Origin: Desnuesiella massiliensis
GTDB lineage: Bacteria > Bacillota > Clostridia > Clostridiales > Clostridiaceae
Direction of reading: 5' to 3'
Assembly: GCF_001403615.1 (NCBI RefSeq)
Contig: NZ_LN879456.1
Span: 186,001 to 250,000 of the forward strand
Length of the DNA stretch: 64,000 nt
Below the pieces are notes generated by a model that saw only the letters and a list, made by a program, of their open reading frames with translations, had not been told where the DNA came from and made no database searches. The stretch's first letter is position 1. The number at the start of each line of letters is the position of its first letter. Position numbers and translations under genes: made by a program. This document shows, one piece after another, positions 46,769 through 56,054 of this stretch.

Positions 46769-46981
46769 ACTGATATTATGTACCACAGAGTTAAGACCTT
46801 GATACATAAGGACTTTTTTATTTTGTAATCAATATTTAAAATGGTACAGTTTTTTGAAAAAATATTTAGATGTGATAAGACAGTGAGAACGAATGTTCTT
46901 GTATTTTTTTACCTTGAGATGTATAATATTACTATCATGATTTTAAGAGTGTGCTATTTTTCTTGGAAGGAGACTACTCTA

Positions 46982-47740
46982 GTGATAGTTTTAAGAGAAT
47001 ACAAAAGAGGTAATGAAACTTATTACAAGTTACACTTAATTGACGAAACAGGCAAGGATACAGCAATAAACGAATATTATTGTAAATCAGCTTCTAAAGA
47101 GGTTGATGGTAAGACCTATTGGATACTGTTCGATAGCAATATGAGAGTGATTGAAACTGCATTTGATTTTTTAAATTACCATCGTATAGATGAATTGAAG
47201 CCTAACACAAAGAAACAGCATATGCAGGCGTTGAAGTTACTATTCTGTTATCAGGACATGATAAAAAAGGATCTAAGAAAATTTTCTCAGGATGAATTCA
47301 CAAGGTTTAAGGCATTTCTAAAAGGAATAAGTATATCTGGAGCAGTGTTCTCTTTTGAGCTAAAGACACGGAGAGGACCTGAGACAATAAACAATTATTT
47401 GTTGGCTTATAGAGATTATTTTAACTTTTTAGGTTGCACCAATCATTTTTTACATGATGTAACTACAAAGAATTTTGCCATAACCATAAATGATGTGAAT
47501 GTTCATGTCACAAAAGATATACAAAAACATAATGAGAAAAAACCAAAGGAAGTTATAGAAGTACCTCGGTACATATCTGTTGATGAGATGAATAGAATCC
47601 TTACGGTGATAAGGAAAGATTACACCCGTAGAGATGAACTTATTGTACGCATAATGTATGAGTCTGGATTAAGAATTGGCGAAGTTCTAGGTTCTAAATT
47701 ATATTATATTATATTAAGGCAGAAAGGTAAAGGATTTTAA
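46982..47740 (+). pseudogene. Tyrosine recombinase/integrase, C-terminally truncated
   Basis: 252 residues from GTG 46982, with AAGGAG 8 bases upstream. The SAM-like arm (about 60-165) is present and the catalytic domain begins with the first active-site Arg in YESGLRIGEVLG. The rest, containing the Lys, HxxR and nucleophile Tyr, is lost; the frame ends in KLYYIILRQKGKGF. It cannot be active. It lies directly behind the broken polymerase gene, as the integrase of a mobile element would. Confidence 0.75.
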
Positions 47741-47838
47741 AGGAATTTATTGGACAATATTGGACTCTTAATATAAATCTAGTTTATATCTAAACTCCGC
47801 TTCCAAAATTTTTTTCACATATTTTTGCCTTTACTCCT

Positions 47839-48075
47839 TCATTTTTTCATACCATTTTTATTTATCATTATATCGAAGAAATAGATACTTACATATGTTT
47901 AGAGTGTGGATTATGAGTAAAAAATTATAAAGAATTATTCAAGGAGGTTGAGAATGAGTTTAAAAAAGAAATTTATCTTTACGATACTATATTCCTACCT
48001 AAAGATTGGAGTGAATCTGGAGTAAAGGCATATTTTAGAAAAGACTTTGAATATTCTATAAATGAATTTAAATAG
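47839..48075 (+). pseudogene. Decayed small gene with an in-frame TGA
   Basis: Read through the TGA at 47914, the frame gives a plausible small protein with CLEC before and VENEFKKEIYLYDTIFLPKDW after the stop, ending at 48075. No start codon fits well. It is probably the remains of a mobile-element cargo gene; the family is not recognised. Confidence 0.4.
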
Positions 48076-48079
48076 CAGG

Positions 48080-48214
48080 ATGAGAAATATGAAAGAAGAA
48101 AGATTTAATATTTTAGATGGAGATTGTATTAATTGTATTCATATGAAACATGGTTAATGTGAATATGGTAATAATGATAGATGTGAGGATTGGGAAGAGA
48201 AAGTAAAAGATTGA
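48080..48214 (+). pseudogene. Small cysteine-rich protein gene with an internal stop
   Basis: A 44-codon frame broken by TAA at 48155. The two halves together show DCINC-(H)-stop-CEYG and RCEDW, a CxxC..C..C pattern of a small zinc-binding protein. A single change from AAA or AAG would explain the stop. It starts 5 bases after the preceding remnant. Confidence 0.4.
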
Positions 48215-48405
48215 TAAATCTGAATTTAAATTTTATAGGGAGTGTCGCAAAACTACTTTAAAAAGTAGTTTGCTCCACTCCTTTTTTGTATTCAAATAAA
48301 AATCGATTATAAAAACAGGGCCATTACCCCAAATTTTTATGGATTCTTGATTTTTTGATGCACTTAAATAAGCCTAACACTTTTTTGAGAAATTTTGTCT
48401 TACTC

Positions 48406-50010
48406 TTAGGCTATTTTTACTTCATGAAGATGTTTTTTGCACCTATCATTTTGTATTTTTGAATGCAATTTATTTATATTGAAACCAAAACAAAGAAGAA
48501 GGAACTCATTCTTAACACTATTTTTGCCACGTGTTAAGAAACGATTGAATTGGTAGTCATTTTTTAGTACTCCAAAAGCTCCTTCTACTTGAATTGAACG
48601 GTTTATCCTTAACATAATACCCTCTGAGGATGTTATGTTTTCAAGGGATATCTGACGCTTTGCTACAAATGTTTTAGATACCTGCATTTTCCTATTTCCT
48701 CGTGCTTTTGTACATTTTGCTTTAAACTGGCAGTTACTGCAATCTTCACATTCATAAACAGTTGTCTCTGAACTATAGCCAGTAGCTGAAGTTCTATGGG
48801 CTATACCTATCTTTTTCAAATGCTTCCCATTATGGCAGGTATACTCATCTTTTTCTTCGTTATAGGTCATATTTTCACGCTTGCTAATATCCTTCTTAAA
48901 GCTTTTCTTCTTCCACTTTTCATAGGTCTGAGGTTTTATGTAGTATTTTTGCCCTTGATTTTCTAGGTAAATATAATTCTCTTCACTTTCATAACCAGAA
49001 TCAGCAATTATATTTTTATATTTAACTCCTAAGTTTGATTTCATATCATCTAGAAATGGTATTAGTGTAGTAATATCAGCTCTATCCTGAAATATACCAA
49101 CACCAGTTACATATTCACTTTCTACTCCTATTTGAACATTATAACCTGGTTTTAGCTGTGAGTTGCGCATATGATCATCTTTCATGTGCATAAAAGTTGC
49201 ATCATGGTCAGTCTTCGAATAACTATTTCTTCCATTGAATATCCCATTATGCATGTTGTATTTCTCTTGACGCTCATAGTAACATTCTAGCTCCTCTTTG
49301 AATTTCTGAAGCTTTGATTTGCGCTTACCAATACCATGAACTAGCTCTATATTTTCTTCATTTATCTTTTGATTAATAAAGTCAAGTACTTTCTTAATAT
49401 CCTGAGCAGTGTTATCCTTTGCGACAGCAAAGTTTGTCATAAAGCTTAAGTTAACAGCTTCAATGCAAGACTGTATCTTCTCAAACATCTTGCTTTCATT
49501 TTTATTAACAACTTTTTTCCATACAAAAGTGTAGCGATTAGCATTTGCTTCAATTTTCGTTCCATCTACAAAAAGATTCTCAAAATTGATTTCTCCTATA
49601 CTATGAAGATATTGAACTAGCTGATAAAACAAGTCTTCCACTGCTTCTGATAAATATTCTTTTCTAAACCTAGCAATTGTAGCGTGATCCGGTGCTTTCG
49701 CGCCTTGAAGTAACCACATGAAGTTAATATCCCTTCTGCATGCTGTTTCAATCTTTCTACTCGAATATATGTTGTTTGAATAAGCATATGTTAATACCTT
49801 AAATAGGATTTTAGGTTCCACTGCCGGTTTTCTTCCAACGGAAGAGTACGCCTTGTATAATTTTTCGTAATTTAATCCCTCCAATATTTGGCTAAGCAGG
49901 CGGACTGAATCATCCTCAGGTATCAACATTTCAAAATCAAATGGAAGAACCAGTTGATAATATCCATTTGATGAAGTATAATTTTTATGTTGATAATTTG
50001 GTTTTTGCAT
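48406..50010 (-). CDS. IS1182-family transposase
   Basis: 534 residues from ATG 50010. The N-terminal DUF772-type part reads VGRKPAVEPKILFKVLTYAYSNNIYSSRKIE, followed by FVDGTKIEANANRYTF with the first catalytic Asp. IIADSGYESEENY carries the second, and a cysteine-rich DDE_Tnp stretch (YECEDCSNCQFKAKCTKA) lies near the end. The frame stays open for 14 codons upstream, but those are encoded by a hairpin, so the later start is likelier. The gene is uninterrupted and looks functional. Confidence 0.88.
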   Translation of the reverse strand: MQKPNYQHKNYTSSNGYYQLVLPFDFEMLIPEDDSVRLLSQILEGLNYEKLYKAYSSVGRKPAVEPKILFKVLTYAYSNNIYSSRKIETACRRDINFMWLLQGAKAPDHATIARFRKEYLSEAVEDLFYQLVQYLHSIGEINFENLFVDGTKIEANANRYTFVWKKVVNKNESKMFEKIQSCIEAVNLSFMTNFAVAKDNTAQDIKKVLDFINQKINEENIELVHGIGKRKSKLQKFKEELECYYERQEKYNMHNGIFNGRNSYSKTDHDATFMHMKDDHMRNSQLKPGYNVQIGVESEYVTGVGIFQDRADITTLIPFLDDMKSNLGVKYKNIIADSGYESEENYIYLENQGQKYYIKPQTYEKWKKKSFKKDISKRENMTYNEEKDEYTCHNGKHLKKIGIAHRTSATGYSSETTVYECEDCSNCQFKAKCTKARGNRKMQVSKTFVAKRQISLENITSSEGIMLRINRSIQVEGAFGVLKNDYQFNRFLTRGKNSVKNEFLLLCFGFNINKLHSKIQNDRCKKHLHEVKIA

Positions 50011-50031
50011 ACTATAATTATACAACACTTG

Positions 50032-50051
50032 CGGTGCCCACGGGCACCGCA
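50032..50051. promoter_or_regulatory. Perfect GC-rich hairpin upstream of the transposase
   Basis: GCGGTGCCC-AC-GGGCACCGC lies about 20 bases before the transposase start inside the IS. Such hairpins in IS elements can hide the start region in transcripts that enter from outside; this role is inferred. Confidence 0.5.
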
Positions 50052-50226
50052 TTTTAATTTTTCGAACAAAAAAAGAAGCTGCTGCGCAGCTAACTATTTA
50101 GTTTAGTTAGTTGTGCAACATCCCCTATAAACGAAATAGAACTTCTTATTTTAGCTTGTATTTGTGCATTTGAATGAATAAGAATGTAGATATGATGTAT
50201 GATTGTCTAAATATTATATATTAGTA

Positions 50227-50421
50227 TTACTTAAATAATTGCTTTTTTATTTCTTCTATATCATCCTTAATAATTGGCAGAACATTAGTTAGCTCTTTTA
50301 TTATTGCTTGGTAGTTAGATTCTCTTTTACTGTTTTCTTTTAATACATAAAGCAAAAGATAACAAAACAATAGAGCAAATACTCCTTGGGTAGCCATAAT
50401 TTTAAACATCTCAGCCTCCAT
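50227..50421 (-). CDS. BhlA/UviB-family holin-like protein
   Basis: 64 residues, one membrane helix (about 12-27), then a charged tail with the family pattern [20 protein letters not shown]. UviB and BhlA proteins are holin-like: they let bacteriocins or lysins cross the membrane. AAAGGAGGT precedes the ATG. The upstream GTTTACA element (50482-50488) matches those of the nearby sigma, amidase and GH75-like genes, so it probably belongs to the same regulon. Confidence 0.85.
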   Translation of the reverse strand: MEAEMFKIMATQGVFALLFCYLLLYVLKENSKRESNYQAIIKELTNVLPIIKDDIEEIKKQLFK

Positions 50422-50458
50422 ACTTTACCTCCTTTAAATAGTATCTAATCTTAATATA

Positions 50459-50488
50459 AATAAATTAAATTTAGATGCATTTGTAAAC
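50459..50488 (-). promoter_or_regulatory. Group-5-sigma-type promoter of the holin gene
   Basis: On the minus strand: GTTTACA, 16 bases, ATTTATT. The -35 is perfect and spacing is the same as the other three sites; the -10 is the weakest match to CTNTTTA. Confidence 0.55.
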
Positions 50489-50734
50489 CTACTAAATCTA
50501 TTTTAAAGAAGTAAGTTAGGGTTAAAATTGTGATGATCTTTAAGATTTGATTGTTAAATTTTTCTTGAAGATTAGTTATTTTACATATATAATATATAAA
50601 GGGATATATTGGATATGTGGCTTTAAAGCGTGTTCTATTTTATTAAAACCAAGTATTTCCTTAATAGAAGGTGACTTTCTTGATAATAAAAGGTTACCTT
50701 ACATACTTAAAAAATATTAAAGGGAGGCAAATTA
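50489..50734. other. Intergenic region before the lipoprotein gene
   Basis: It contains an imperfect hairpin in the leader (AAGGTGAC at about 50669 against GTTACCTT at about 50692). No reading frame was seen. Confidence 0.35.
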
Positions 50735-51208
50735 ATGAAAAAAATAGTATCATTATTAATAGTTTTATTGTTAAGCGTATTTTATATAGGATGTGATAAA
50801 AAAAGCAATGTACTAAGTACTAATTTAAATGAAAAAGAGACTTCCGTTGTAAATAATATATATATATTAAAAGAAAATAGTTCTAAAACTAAAGCTCCTA
50901 TTGATAAAGCTTTTTTAAAAAGTTATAATAAAGATGCTAAAGAAGATCTGATAGGTAAAAGTGAGGAGCAGGTAATTAATATATATAAAAAACCGTTTTA
51001 TGAAATAGCTTATTTAAAAAGCCCTAAAGATATTGAACCTTCACATAAGGCTTTTATATATTTACCAGATTCTAGTGAAGCTAATGCTGATAATTCTGCT
51101 TTGACTATAATTTTTAAAGATAATTTAGTGATCAAATATAAAATTGACGACTTTAATGGTTTGCATTACTCTAGTATACCAGATATTTTTAATAATCCAG
51201 CTAAATAA
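50735..51208 (+). CDS. Small lipoprotein of unknown function
   Basis: 157 residues with a signal peptide ending in lipobox YIGC (Cys about 20), so it is lipid-anchored outside the cell. The mature part is charged and hydrophilic; residues about 70-90 (EDLIGKSEEQVINIYKKP) resemble small SmpA/OmlA-type outer-surface proteins, a weak likeness. GGGAGG precedes the ATG. It lies on the opposite strand to the lysis genes around it, where it might protect the producer, but that is only position-based. Confidence 0.7.
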   Translation: MKKIVSLLIVLLLSVFYIGCDKKSNVLSTNLNEKETSVVNNIYILKENSSKTKAPIDKAFLKSYNKDAKEDLIGKSEEQVINIYKKPFYEIAYLKSPKDIEPSHKAFIYLPDSSEANADNSALTIIFKDNLVIKYKIDDFNGLHYSSIPDIFNNPAK

Positions 51209-51276
51209 AAGTCATATATACTTTGAGTAGCTTTAGGAACTTCATATAATAATTTATATACTTATTAATAACAAAA

Positions 51277-51313
51277 ACAAAAGTTATGAATCTAAACGAT
51301 TCATAACTTTTGT
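51277..51313. terminator. Bidirectional terminator
   Basis: 16-bp perfect stem ACAAAAGTTATGAATC with its complement and a 5-base loop, between the lipoprotein gene and the convergent amidase gene. Confidence 0.85.
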
Positions 51314-51329
51314 TTCTATTAACTTCTAT

Positions 51330-51860
51330 TTATGACTCATATATTCCAAGTAATGCAAAAGCATCTTTGATAATTTGAGGCTTTTGAGCATATAAAGAAT
51401 CACCAGGGCAGTTAGAACTTCCTACATCCCTATGACCAACAATGGTACCGCCATATTGTTGTAAAAGCCAAGCTAATAATTTTACTAGGCTGTTGTGTTG
51501 GAGACCTGATATTGGTTTACTCATATAGTTACCTAAACAACAAATTCCTATTTTGTTTTGATTATTATTTTCCACATGAGCACCTTGATAATTTATATCT
51601 CTTCCTTCAAAAATTTGTCCATCAACTGATATAAGATAATGGTATCCAATATCAGCCCAACCATTTGACGAACCTTGATGCCATTCTTGGATACTTTTTA
51701 CTGATCTAGCGGCAGCATCCCCTGTTCCTTCATGTTGAACAGCTTCTGAGTGATGGATTACTAAGTTATTAACGCTATACATTCTTGTCATAGATGAAGT
51801 AGGTGCACTTGCGTTCCAACTACTTCTTGGTTTGATATAAGGTTTTGTTACTGTAGCCAT
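51330..51860 (-). CDS. N-acetylmuramoyl-L-alanine amidase (Amidase_2/PGRP type)
   Basis: 176 residues, one catalytic domain. Zinc ligands are His36 or 37 in VIHHSE, His143 in GHRD and Cys151 in NCPGD; Y73 in GYHYLI fits the catalytic tyrosine. It cleaves the bond between muramic acid and the stem peptide. No signal peptide or cell-wall binding domain is present, so release from the cell would need a holin such as the one encoded 0.9 kb away. AGGAGG precedes the ATG. The promoter at 51929-51958 is the best UviA/TcdR-type match in the window. Confidence 0.92.
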   Translation of the reverse strand: MATVTKPYIKPRSSWNASAPTSSMTRMYSVNNLVIHHSEAVQHEGTGDAAARSVKSIQEWHQGSSNGWADIGYHYLISVDGQIFEGRDINYQGAHVENNNQNKIGICCLGNYMSKPISGLQHNSLVKLLAWLLQQYGGTIVGHRDVGSSNCPGDSLYAQKPQIIKDAFALLGIYES

Positions 51861-51928
51861 ATATACATCCTCCTAAAAATAATTTTATATTTTATATCTC
51901 TTTACCGGTTAAGAAATATTACAATTAA

Positions 51929-51958
51929 TAAAAAGATTTTTATCTTAAATTTGTAAAC
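51929..51958 (-). promoter_or_regulatory. Group-5-sigma-type promoter of the amidase gene
   Basis: On the minus strand: GTTTACA, 16 bases, CTTTTTA. This agrees with promoters described for TcdR, BotR, TetR and UviA sigma factors. The leader is about 70 bases. Confidence 0.75.
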
Positions 51959-52024
51959 TTAATATAAAGTGTTTTATTAATTAATCCTATTTAATTTATT
52001 AAAAGCTAATAAAACTAATAAAGT

Positions 52025-52591
52025 TTAATTAAGTTTTTTAAATTGATCAGTAAAATATGATTCCGAATTGCCATATAAACATACAATTTTATTAAATGCC
52101 CTAATTTTCATTCTATTTACAGCTTGTCTAGAAATCTTATATATTTTTGATATTTCTACATCACTATAACCTTTTATATACTTTAGCACTAATATTTCCT
52201 TTTCTTTTTTAGTAATGCATTTAAATAAATCATTAATGTATAATTTATCATCTAAGGAATTATTGTAAGAAAAATTATTAGCAATATCTAAATTAAGCTC
52301 TACCTCACATTTTTCTATATTCATCTTTTTCTTAGATAAATGTATGTATTTATTTTTTATAGCTTTGTTTATGTATGATACTATATATGCATCTTGAATG
52401 AAGGCCTCATTATTAATAGGAAATTTATATACAAGTTCTATGAAAAATAAAGTAAAATCGGATTTTGCATCTTCATAATTAAGTAGCCTAGAATACTTAT
52501 TTAATAAAGGATTAAATTTATTAATAATTTCTAATAATATATCTTTATTACCATCTTTACACAAATGTATAGATTCGTATAAACTTTTCAT
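52025..52591 (-). CDS. Group-5 RNA polymerase sigma factor (UviA/TcdR/BotR-like)
   Basis: 188 residues. The N-terminal region 2 is followed by region 4 with ITKKEKEILVLKYIKGYSDVEISKIYKISRQAVNRMKIRAFNKI, a clear HTH. Length and low complexity match the clostridial toxin and bacteriocin sigma factors UviA, TcdR, BotR and TetR. These direct polymerase to promoters of toxin and bacteriocin genes and often their own. I start at ATG 52591, 7 bases after GGAGG. Four matching promoters in the window, including one before this gene, suggest its targets. Confidence 0.88.
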   Translation of the reverse strand: MKSLYESIHLCKDGNKDILLEIINKFNPLLNKYSRLLNYEDAKSDFTLFFIELVYKFPINNEAFIQDAYIVSYINKAIKNKYIHLSKKKMNIEKCEVELNLDIANNFSYNNSLDDKLYINDLFKCITKKEKEILVLKYIKGYSDVEISKIYKISRQAVNRMKIRAFNKIVCLYGNSESYFTDQFKKLN

Positions 52592-52623
52592 ATTAAACCT
52601 CCAATTTAACACCATTTTTATAT

Positions 52624-52653
52624 TAGAAATGGAAAAAATGTAATAATGTAAAC
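52624..52653 (-). promoter_or_regulatory. Group-5-sigma-type promoter of the sigma gene
   Basis: On the minus strand: GTTTACA, 16 bases, ATTTCTA. It suggests that the sigma factor activates its own gene, as UviA-type factors commonly do. Confidence 0.6.
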
Positions 52654-52890
52654 CTTAATATAAAAAATAGTGGTAATAAATATATTAATATGAAGATATA
52701 TATATAAATTCCATATATGTTTCAAAATTACAATTAATTTTTCCAAAATGTATACATTTCGAAAGAGTTTATATATTCTGAAACAATGCTTTCAAAAGTA
52801 TTACTTAATTAAATTAAGACATTTCAAAATTGTATATTGTACTTTTGAAAAAAGAACAGGCATAATTTACATATAGAGAGTAATTAACTA

Positions 52891-53505
52891 ATGAGAGAAT
52901 TTTTTTATGCTAGAGTAGTGGTAGAGATGAAGATACAGATAAACAAATTATTGTAGTCTAGGAGCTCAACATAAGTAAGGAATATATATTTATAGAAGTT
53001 GCAAGTGGAAGAGACTTTTTAGGACCTAGATACCAACTCATGAAACTTATGCTTAGAGATAGGAGGTTCTTTATATTAAATCATTAGATAGATTAGGAAG
53101 AAATAAACAAATAATCTTAGAAGAATGGGCTAAAATTACACAAAAAACAAGTGGATATAGTAGTATTAGGTATGCCACTACTAGATACACTAAAATATAA
53201 AATATACACGGTCTAGAGATTTTAATAAAAGATTTAGTATTGCAGCTGCTAACTTATATGGTAGAAGATAAGCGAAACAAAATAAGAGAGCTCCAATTAG
53301 AAGGTATCGAATCAGCTCGTAAAAGGGAGGTTAAATTGGGTAAAAAGAAAAAAGAACCAGAAAGGCAGTTTCCCGAAGTATATACTAGATTGAAGACCTG
53401 TCGAATAACCGCTGTAAAGGCTATGAGAATATTAAATTTAAAAACTAACACTTTTTATAGAAAGGTAAGTGAATGTGAAAATATGAATTTTATTAAGCAT
53501 AATTA
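52891..53505 (+). pseudogene. Serine recombinase (resolvase/invertase), decayed
   Basis: Pieces in three frames join to a resolvase: FFYARVS-like start, SGRDEDTDKQII, EVASGRDFLGPRYQLMKLML, SLDRLGRNKQIILEEW, VLGMPLLDT, then the last 88 codons (53240-53505) with the E-helix and the HTH part ITAVKAMRILNLKTNTFYRKV. Several frameshifts and stops separate them. It is dead and probably a relic of an older mobile element. Confidence 0.75.
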
Positions 53506-53549
53506 AAGTTAATTCAGGACTTTGAGATATAGATGATGACACAAGGAGG

Positions 53550-53912
53550 ATATTGAAGAGTTTGTAAATGAAAATGGTACTATTAACTAGGCAACAGTGG
53601 ATACAAACGTTAATTCTTATTCAAATTTTAAAAAACCAATAGTTATGGTTTCTTTTTTTTAATGGTAAGCATAGGATTCTTGTTATTGATGGAAACCATA
53701 GGCTTACATATAAGACAAAAAATAATATTAATGACATTAGAGCATTAATCATTTCAGAAAGATCGGTTACAGAACATGAGTTGCTTTCATCTGGTTTTGA
53801 TAAATTTTATTATATTATGCACAATGAACTAACCCATATGGATGATGAAACACATTCTAAGATGACAAGGGCCTTTGAATTAATTCAAAAATCGTATCTT
53901 AAAGATTCATAA
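53550..53912 (+). pseudogene. ParB/sulfiredoxin-like protein remnant
   Basis: The last about 80 codons read HRILVIDGNHRLTYKTKNN and continue to LTHMDDETHSKMTRAFELIQKS, ending at 53912. The IDGNHR motif is typical of ParB/Srx-like nucleotide-binding proteins. Upstream pieces (EDIEEFVNENGTIN) are cut by a stop and a frameshift at a T8 run near 53651-53660. Confidence 0.45.
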
Positions 53913-54101
53913 TTTAAATTTTAATAGAAAGTTTAAGTATTTAATTTATAATTAATAAGACTATTAAAAACTACATATCTGCCTTATATTTTACTTCTTA
54001 TACGGAAAAATATGTTATGATAAAAAAATAATGAATTAGGAAACTTAATGAGTTAACATTTTCCTGGATTAGTCCCACCAGTAAGCCGGAGCCAGGATGT
54101 T

Positions 54102-54329
54102 ATGGTTATGAGTAATGCAATTATTATAATCGCCATCTTAGCAGTAGTCTCTGTGGCATCGCTAGGAATGGGAATGGTACTTTTGTATGCATCAGGTAAA
54201 GGTAAAAATAAGAATATAGCTATGGACAGAGGAGCAAAGATTGGAAAAAGCGGATTAGATGCTGAGATTAGTATAGACGTAAATAATAATAAAAATATTA
54301 AACAAAAAAGCAAAAGTCAGGAAAAATAG
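54102..54329 (+). CDS. Small single-pass membrane protein between two hairpins
   Basis: 75 residues: a hydrophobic helix (about 5-29) and a basic, Asn/Lys-rich tail. No family is recognised. The AGGA ribosome site lies in a stem (TCCTGG 54062-54067 / CCAGGA near 54091), which would hold back translation. A second hairpin, GTCAGGAAAA (54316-54325) / TTTTCCTGAC, covers the end of the gene. An extended -10 on the minus strand (54399-54404) points towards it. This layout recalls type I toxin-antitoxin units but remains unproven. Confidence 0.45.
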   Translation: MVMSNAIIIIAILAVVSVASLGMGMVLLYASGKGKNKNIAMDRGAKIGKSGLDAEISIDVNNNKNIKQKSKSQEK

Positions 54330-54710
54330 CTTGGCGGCATTTTCCTGACCTCAAATGATACTCATTTTAGTAACGCATGCGTGCTGTTCTCTACCATTAT
54401 TATACCACGATTTTATTAAAATAAACACATTAAGTATAAAACAAATATATCATTATTTAAATAACTTAGTATTATTAGGCTGTTATTCTTATATGCTGAA
54501 GAATCTGTTAATATAAAAATATGAAAAATTTATTACTCTAAAAATCAATGAAAATATGACTGAGAAATAGAATTTTCGGCCATGTTTTTGTTTTTAATAG
54601 TTAATTAGAGACCGAGGATACGATATAATTGTAATGCATATAATATCTGAGAATACATAAGCTCTATCTTTTAATATTTTACATATTTTTAATAAGACGG
54701 TGATTGTAGT
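54330..54710. other. 381-bp AT-rich gap
   Basis: Apart from the hairpin at 54316-54349 and a minus-strand TGGTATAAT (54399-54407 reversed) nothing was recognised. No reading frame was seen. Confidence 0.4.
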
Positions 54711-55065
54711 GGAAACTAATTTAATGACTATGATTAATAATTATATTACTTGACTAAAAAATGAAAGTAAAAGTGAAAATACAATAAGGATTATATAAAT
54801 GTAGTTAAAAAATTAATATCCTGATTGAAGTGATAAGATATAAAAAATGGAAGCACCAACAATAAATAAAATAATAGCTGCATTAAAAAAATATTTCAAA
54901 TTCGCCATGGATACTCAATTAACAATATATAATCCAATGAGCAAAGTAACCATGAAAAGGATAATGGCTCAATATACAGCTCCAAGATGGTTGTATAAGC
55001 AGGATAACACTAAATTCTTTCATGATATTGAACAAAACAAGAATGAAAAACGAAAAGCTAAGGAT
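54711..55065 (+). pseudogene. XerC-like integrase remnant, N-terminal part
   Basis: The broken frames start with VETNLMTMINNYIT and continue NESKSENTI, then VKKLIS, and the longest piece, IIAALKKYFKFAMDTQLTIYNPMSKVTMKR (54847 onwards), matches the arm domain of tyrosine recombinases. It has several stops. The IS3 element inserts at 55065/55066, and the C-terminal part continues at 56376. Confidence 0.6.
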
Positions 55066-55142
55066 TGCCCTTTCCCCAATAAAATAGACACACTAAACTC
55101 GTTATATCTCATTTTCTCGTAGAATAACTAGTTATTTCATTT

Positions 55143-56054
55143 TTAAGCTGCAGTTACTTTTTTATTTGCTCTATTATAAAACTCATCTGGAGTTAAATAG
55201 CCATTAGAAGCATGGATTCTCTGTCTGTTATAAAATATCTGAACATATTCAAAAACAGCTGCTCTAGCTTCATCACGGGTTTTAAAGTGCTTTCCATAGA
55301 GCCATTCGCACTTAAGTTTACCCCAAAAGGACTCCATAGGAGCGTTGTCCCAGCAGTTACCTTTGCGTGACATGCTACATATAAATCCATACTTTTTTAT
55401 AAGATTTTGATAGTCATAAGAACAGTACTGAGACCCTCTATCAGAGTGTAAAATGACGCCGTTAGGCTTTCCAGCGCGTTGATAAGCATCATTTAAGGCA
55501 TTAATTACTAGTTCTTTAGTCATTCTTTCACTCATTGATAATCCAACAATCTTCTGTCCACATAAATCCATAACCCCAGCTATGTATAGCCAGCCCTCAT
55601 CTGTCCACAGGTAGGTTATATCGCTAACCATTTTTACATTAGGTTTGTCTACAGAGAAACCGCGATTAAGGATATTTTCTGCAACTGGAAGCTTATGATT
55701 AGATTTAGTGGTTGCCCTAAATTTCTTAGAAACCCTTGATCTTATACCATTCTCACTCATTAGTCGTTCTACTCTTTTATGGTTAATAGGCTTAGGTTCT
55801 TCTTTATTTATAATTTGAGTAATCTTAATAGACCCAAAAACCTTGCCGCTTTTATTGTGGATAGTTTGGATTTTTCTTAATAGACTTCTATTTTCTATTT
55901 CTCTTTTACTTTGAGGTCTTTTATCCCATGCATAGTAACTGCTTCTAGAAACACAGAGGACTTCACACAGCTTCGCTATACGATATTTATTGCAGTTAGC
56001 TTTGATAAATTCAAACCTTTTTACTTTAGGTTCTTGGCGAAGAAAGCTGCCGCT
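55143..56054 (-). CDS. IS3-family transposase OrfB (DDE integrase domain)
   Basis: About 303 codons, open without interruption from the orfA frameshift site. The helical start (KRFEFIKANCNKYRIAKLCEVL) has no ATG before MSENG at 55760, so the full protein must come from a -1 frameshift at A7-G (56053-56060) in orfA. The DDE residues lie in MVSDITYLW, ILHSDRGSQYCS and NCWDNAPMESFW. The C-terminus IFYNRQRIHASNGYLTPDEF is typical. Confidence 0.9.
   Translation of the reverse strand, partial: SGSFLRQEPKVKRFEFIKANCNKYRIAKLCEVLCVSRSSYYAWDKRPQSKREIENRSLLRKIQTIHNKSGKVFGSIKITQIINKEEPKPINHKRVERLMSENGIRSRVSKKFRATTKSNHKLPVAENILNRGFSVDKPNVKMVSDITYLWTDEGWLYIAGVMDLCGQKIVGLSMSERMTKELVINALNDAYQRAGKPNGVILHSDRGSQYCSYDYQNLIKKYGFICSMSRKGNCWDNAPMESFWGKLKCEWLYGKHFKTRDEARAAVFEYVQIFYNRQRIHASNGYLTPDEFYNRANKKVTAA

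Larger units (their letters stand above)
48238..50125 (-). mobile_element. IS1182-family insertion sequence
   Basis: 1,888 bp with imperfect terminal inverted repeats: GGGAGTGTCGCAAAACTA on the left and GGGGATGTTGCACAACTA on the right (14 of 18 match). It is flanked by the 4-bp target copy TATA (48234-48237 and 50126-50129). One transposase gene fills it. The intact ends, gene and target copies suggest a fairly recent insertion. Confidence 0.85.

Noticed and set aside
46841..46981. N-terminal extension of the truncated integrase
   Set aside because: There is no ribosome site and the sequence is not integrase-like; GTG 46982 follows AAGGAG.
48406..50052. Transposase start at 50052
   Set aside because: The extra N-terminal codons are encoded by the GC-rich hairpin and are not typical of the family; ATG 50010 was preferred.
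54053..54313. 86-codon minus-strand frame opposite the small membrane protein
   Set aside because: It starts with TTG without a ribosome site, and its hydrophobic sequence is the complement of the coding strand.
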